From Sphingorhabdus sp. (GTDB taxonomy: Bacteria > Pseudomonadota > Alphaproteobacteria > Sphingomonadales > Sphingomonadaceae), in contig JANQNO010000002.1 of the NCBI GenBank assembly GCA_028279555.1, positions 124,001 through 188,000 on the forward strand: a stretch of DNA of 64,000 bases. The letters are read 5' to 3'. Positions 63,854-64,000 of this stretch are shown here, one piece after another. Positions within the stretch are counted from its first letter, which is position 1. The number at the start of each line of letters is the position of its first letter. The notes beneath the pieces are model-generated. The model did no database searches. It was not told where the DNA came from and was given only the letters and a program-made list of their open reading frames with translations. The translations under genes and the position numbers were made by a program.

Positions 63854-64000
63854 CTAGTCGTCGCGCGAGATCCGTTCGCGCCGTTCGTGCTTTTCCTGCG
63901 CCTCCAGCGTCATTGTCGCGATCGGCCTTGCGCGAAGCCTTGCCAGCGAGATGGGTTCGCCGGTGACCTGGCAATAGCCATATTCGCCTTCCTCGATCCG
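63854..64000 (-). CDS. dksA: DksA/TraR-type zinc-finger transcription factor, 3' end only
   Basis: The last 48 codons are visible; the start lies beyond the right edge. GYCQVTGEPISLARLRARPIA followed by TLEAQEKHERRERISRDD is the C-terminal end of DksA, which binds RNA polymerase with ppGpp. This part shows one of the zinc-site cysteines (the other positions lie outside the window or are replaced). The gene runs toward the PilZ gene, with 140 bases between them. Confidence 0.88.
   Translation of the reverse strand, partial: RIEEGEYGYCQVTGEPISLARLRARPIATMTLEAQEKHERRERISRDD

Overview
The window looks like chromosome of an alphaproteobacterium of the order Sphingomonadales (a sphingomonad or erythrobacter). 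The evidence is a GC-rich codon style, an Entner-Doudoroff gene edd followed by the start of glk, a SciP (DUF1153) cell-cycle regulator, a divergent rne / amiC / mrcA block, a LOV-HTH protein very close to EL222 of Erythrobacter litoralis, TonB-dependent receptors, a DksA-PilZ neighbourhood, and short dispersed repeats of the kinds common in this group. I see no prophage, integrase, insertion sequence, rRNA or CRISPR array. One tRNA (Gln-CUG) is present.

Layout. 0-2 kb: the 3' part of edd and a glucokinase gene cut off after about 65 codons. 2-9.2 kb: a PhyH dioxygenase, an epoxide-hydrolase-like enzyme, then a polyhydroxyalkanoate locus with phaC and phaZ. Both PHA proteins carry Lys/Ala-rich N-terminal tails, and the two genes are separated by a lower-GC, opposite-strand pair: a secreted small protein and a subtilase without a signal peptide. 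9.2-15.3 kb: a beta-propeller lipoprotein, an adrenodoxin-type ferredoxin reductase, an ALDH7 dehydrogenase, a papain-like peptidase and a DUF445 protein. 15.4-20.1 kb: an RND efflux pump (unusually long inner-membrane subunit) and its adaptor. 20.3-27 kb: GlsB, SciP, MnmA, a small membrane protein with a divergent serine hydrolase, DUF3297, DUF4424 and an HI0933 flavoprotein. 27-35 kb: TypA, a GIY-YIG nuclease of foreign character, an SBF transporter and an ABC transporter next to the esterase tesA. 35-42.2 kb: TelA/XpaC, tRNA-Gln, Ppx and RlmE, an unrecognised protein, a DsbA-like oxidoreductase and an M48 metallopeptidase with a His-rich tail. 42.3-49.2 kb: the RNase E, amidase and PBP1A housekeeping block.

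49.3-59.1 kb is an accessory region. It holds the blue-light regulator, a CaiB/racemase-type CoA enzyme behind a perfect palindrome, a 2-hydroxychromene-2-carboxylate isomerase-like thioredoxin-fold enzyme, three short-chain dehydrogenases (one without the catalytic Tyr/Lys), a glutathione transferase and a TonB-dependent receptor, with prfB embedded. It reads as uptake and breakdown of a hydrophobic substrate, but no single pathway is proven. 59.3-64 kb: a fused alpha-beta 2-oxo-acid dehydrogenase E1 translationally coupled to a FabD-like acyltransferase, then pgl, a PilZ protein and the 3' end of dksA.

The points most worth following are the pseudomonad-like phaC-phaZ pair and its interruption, the EL222-like regulator, the E1-acyltransferase couple, two perfect operator-like palindromes, the RND pump with extra membrane segments, a detached hydrolase domain next to its parent enzyme, and a hypothetical protein at 39.3-39.9 kb with a faint, unproven resemblance to gasdermins.
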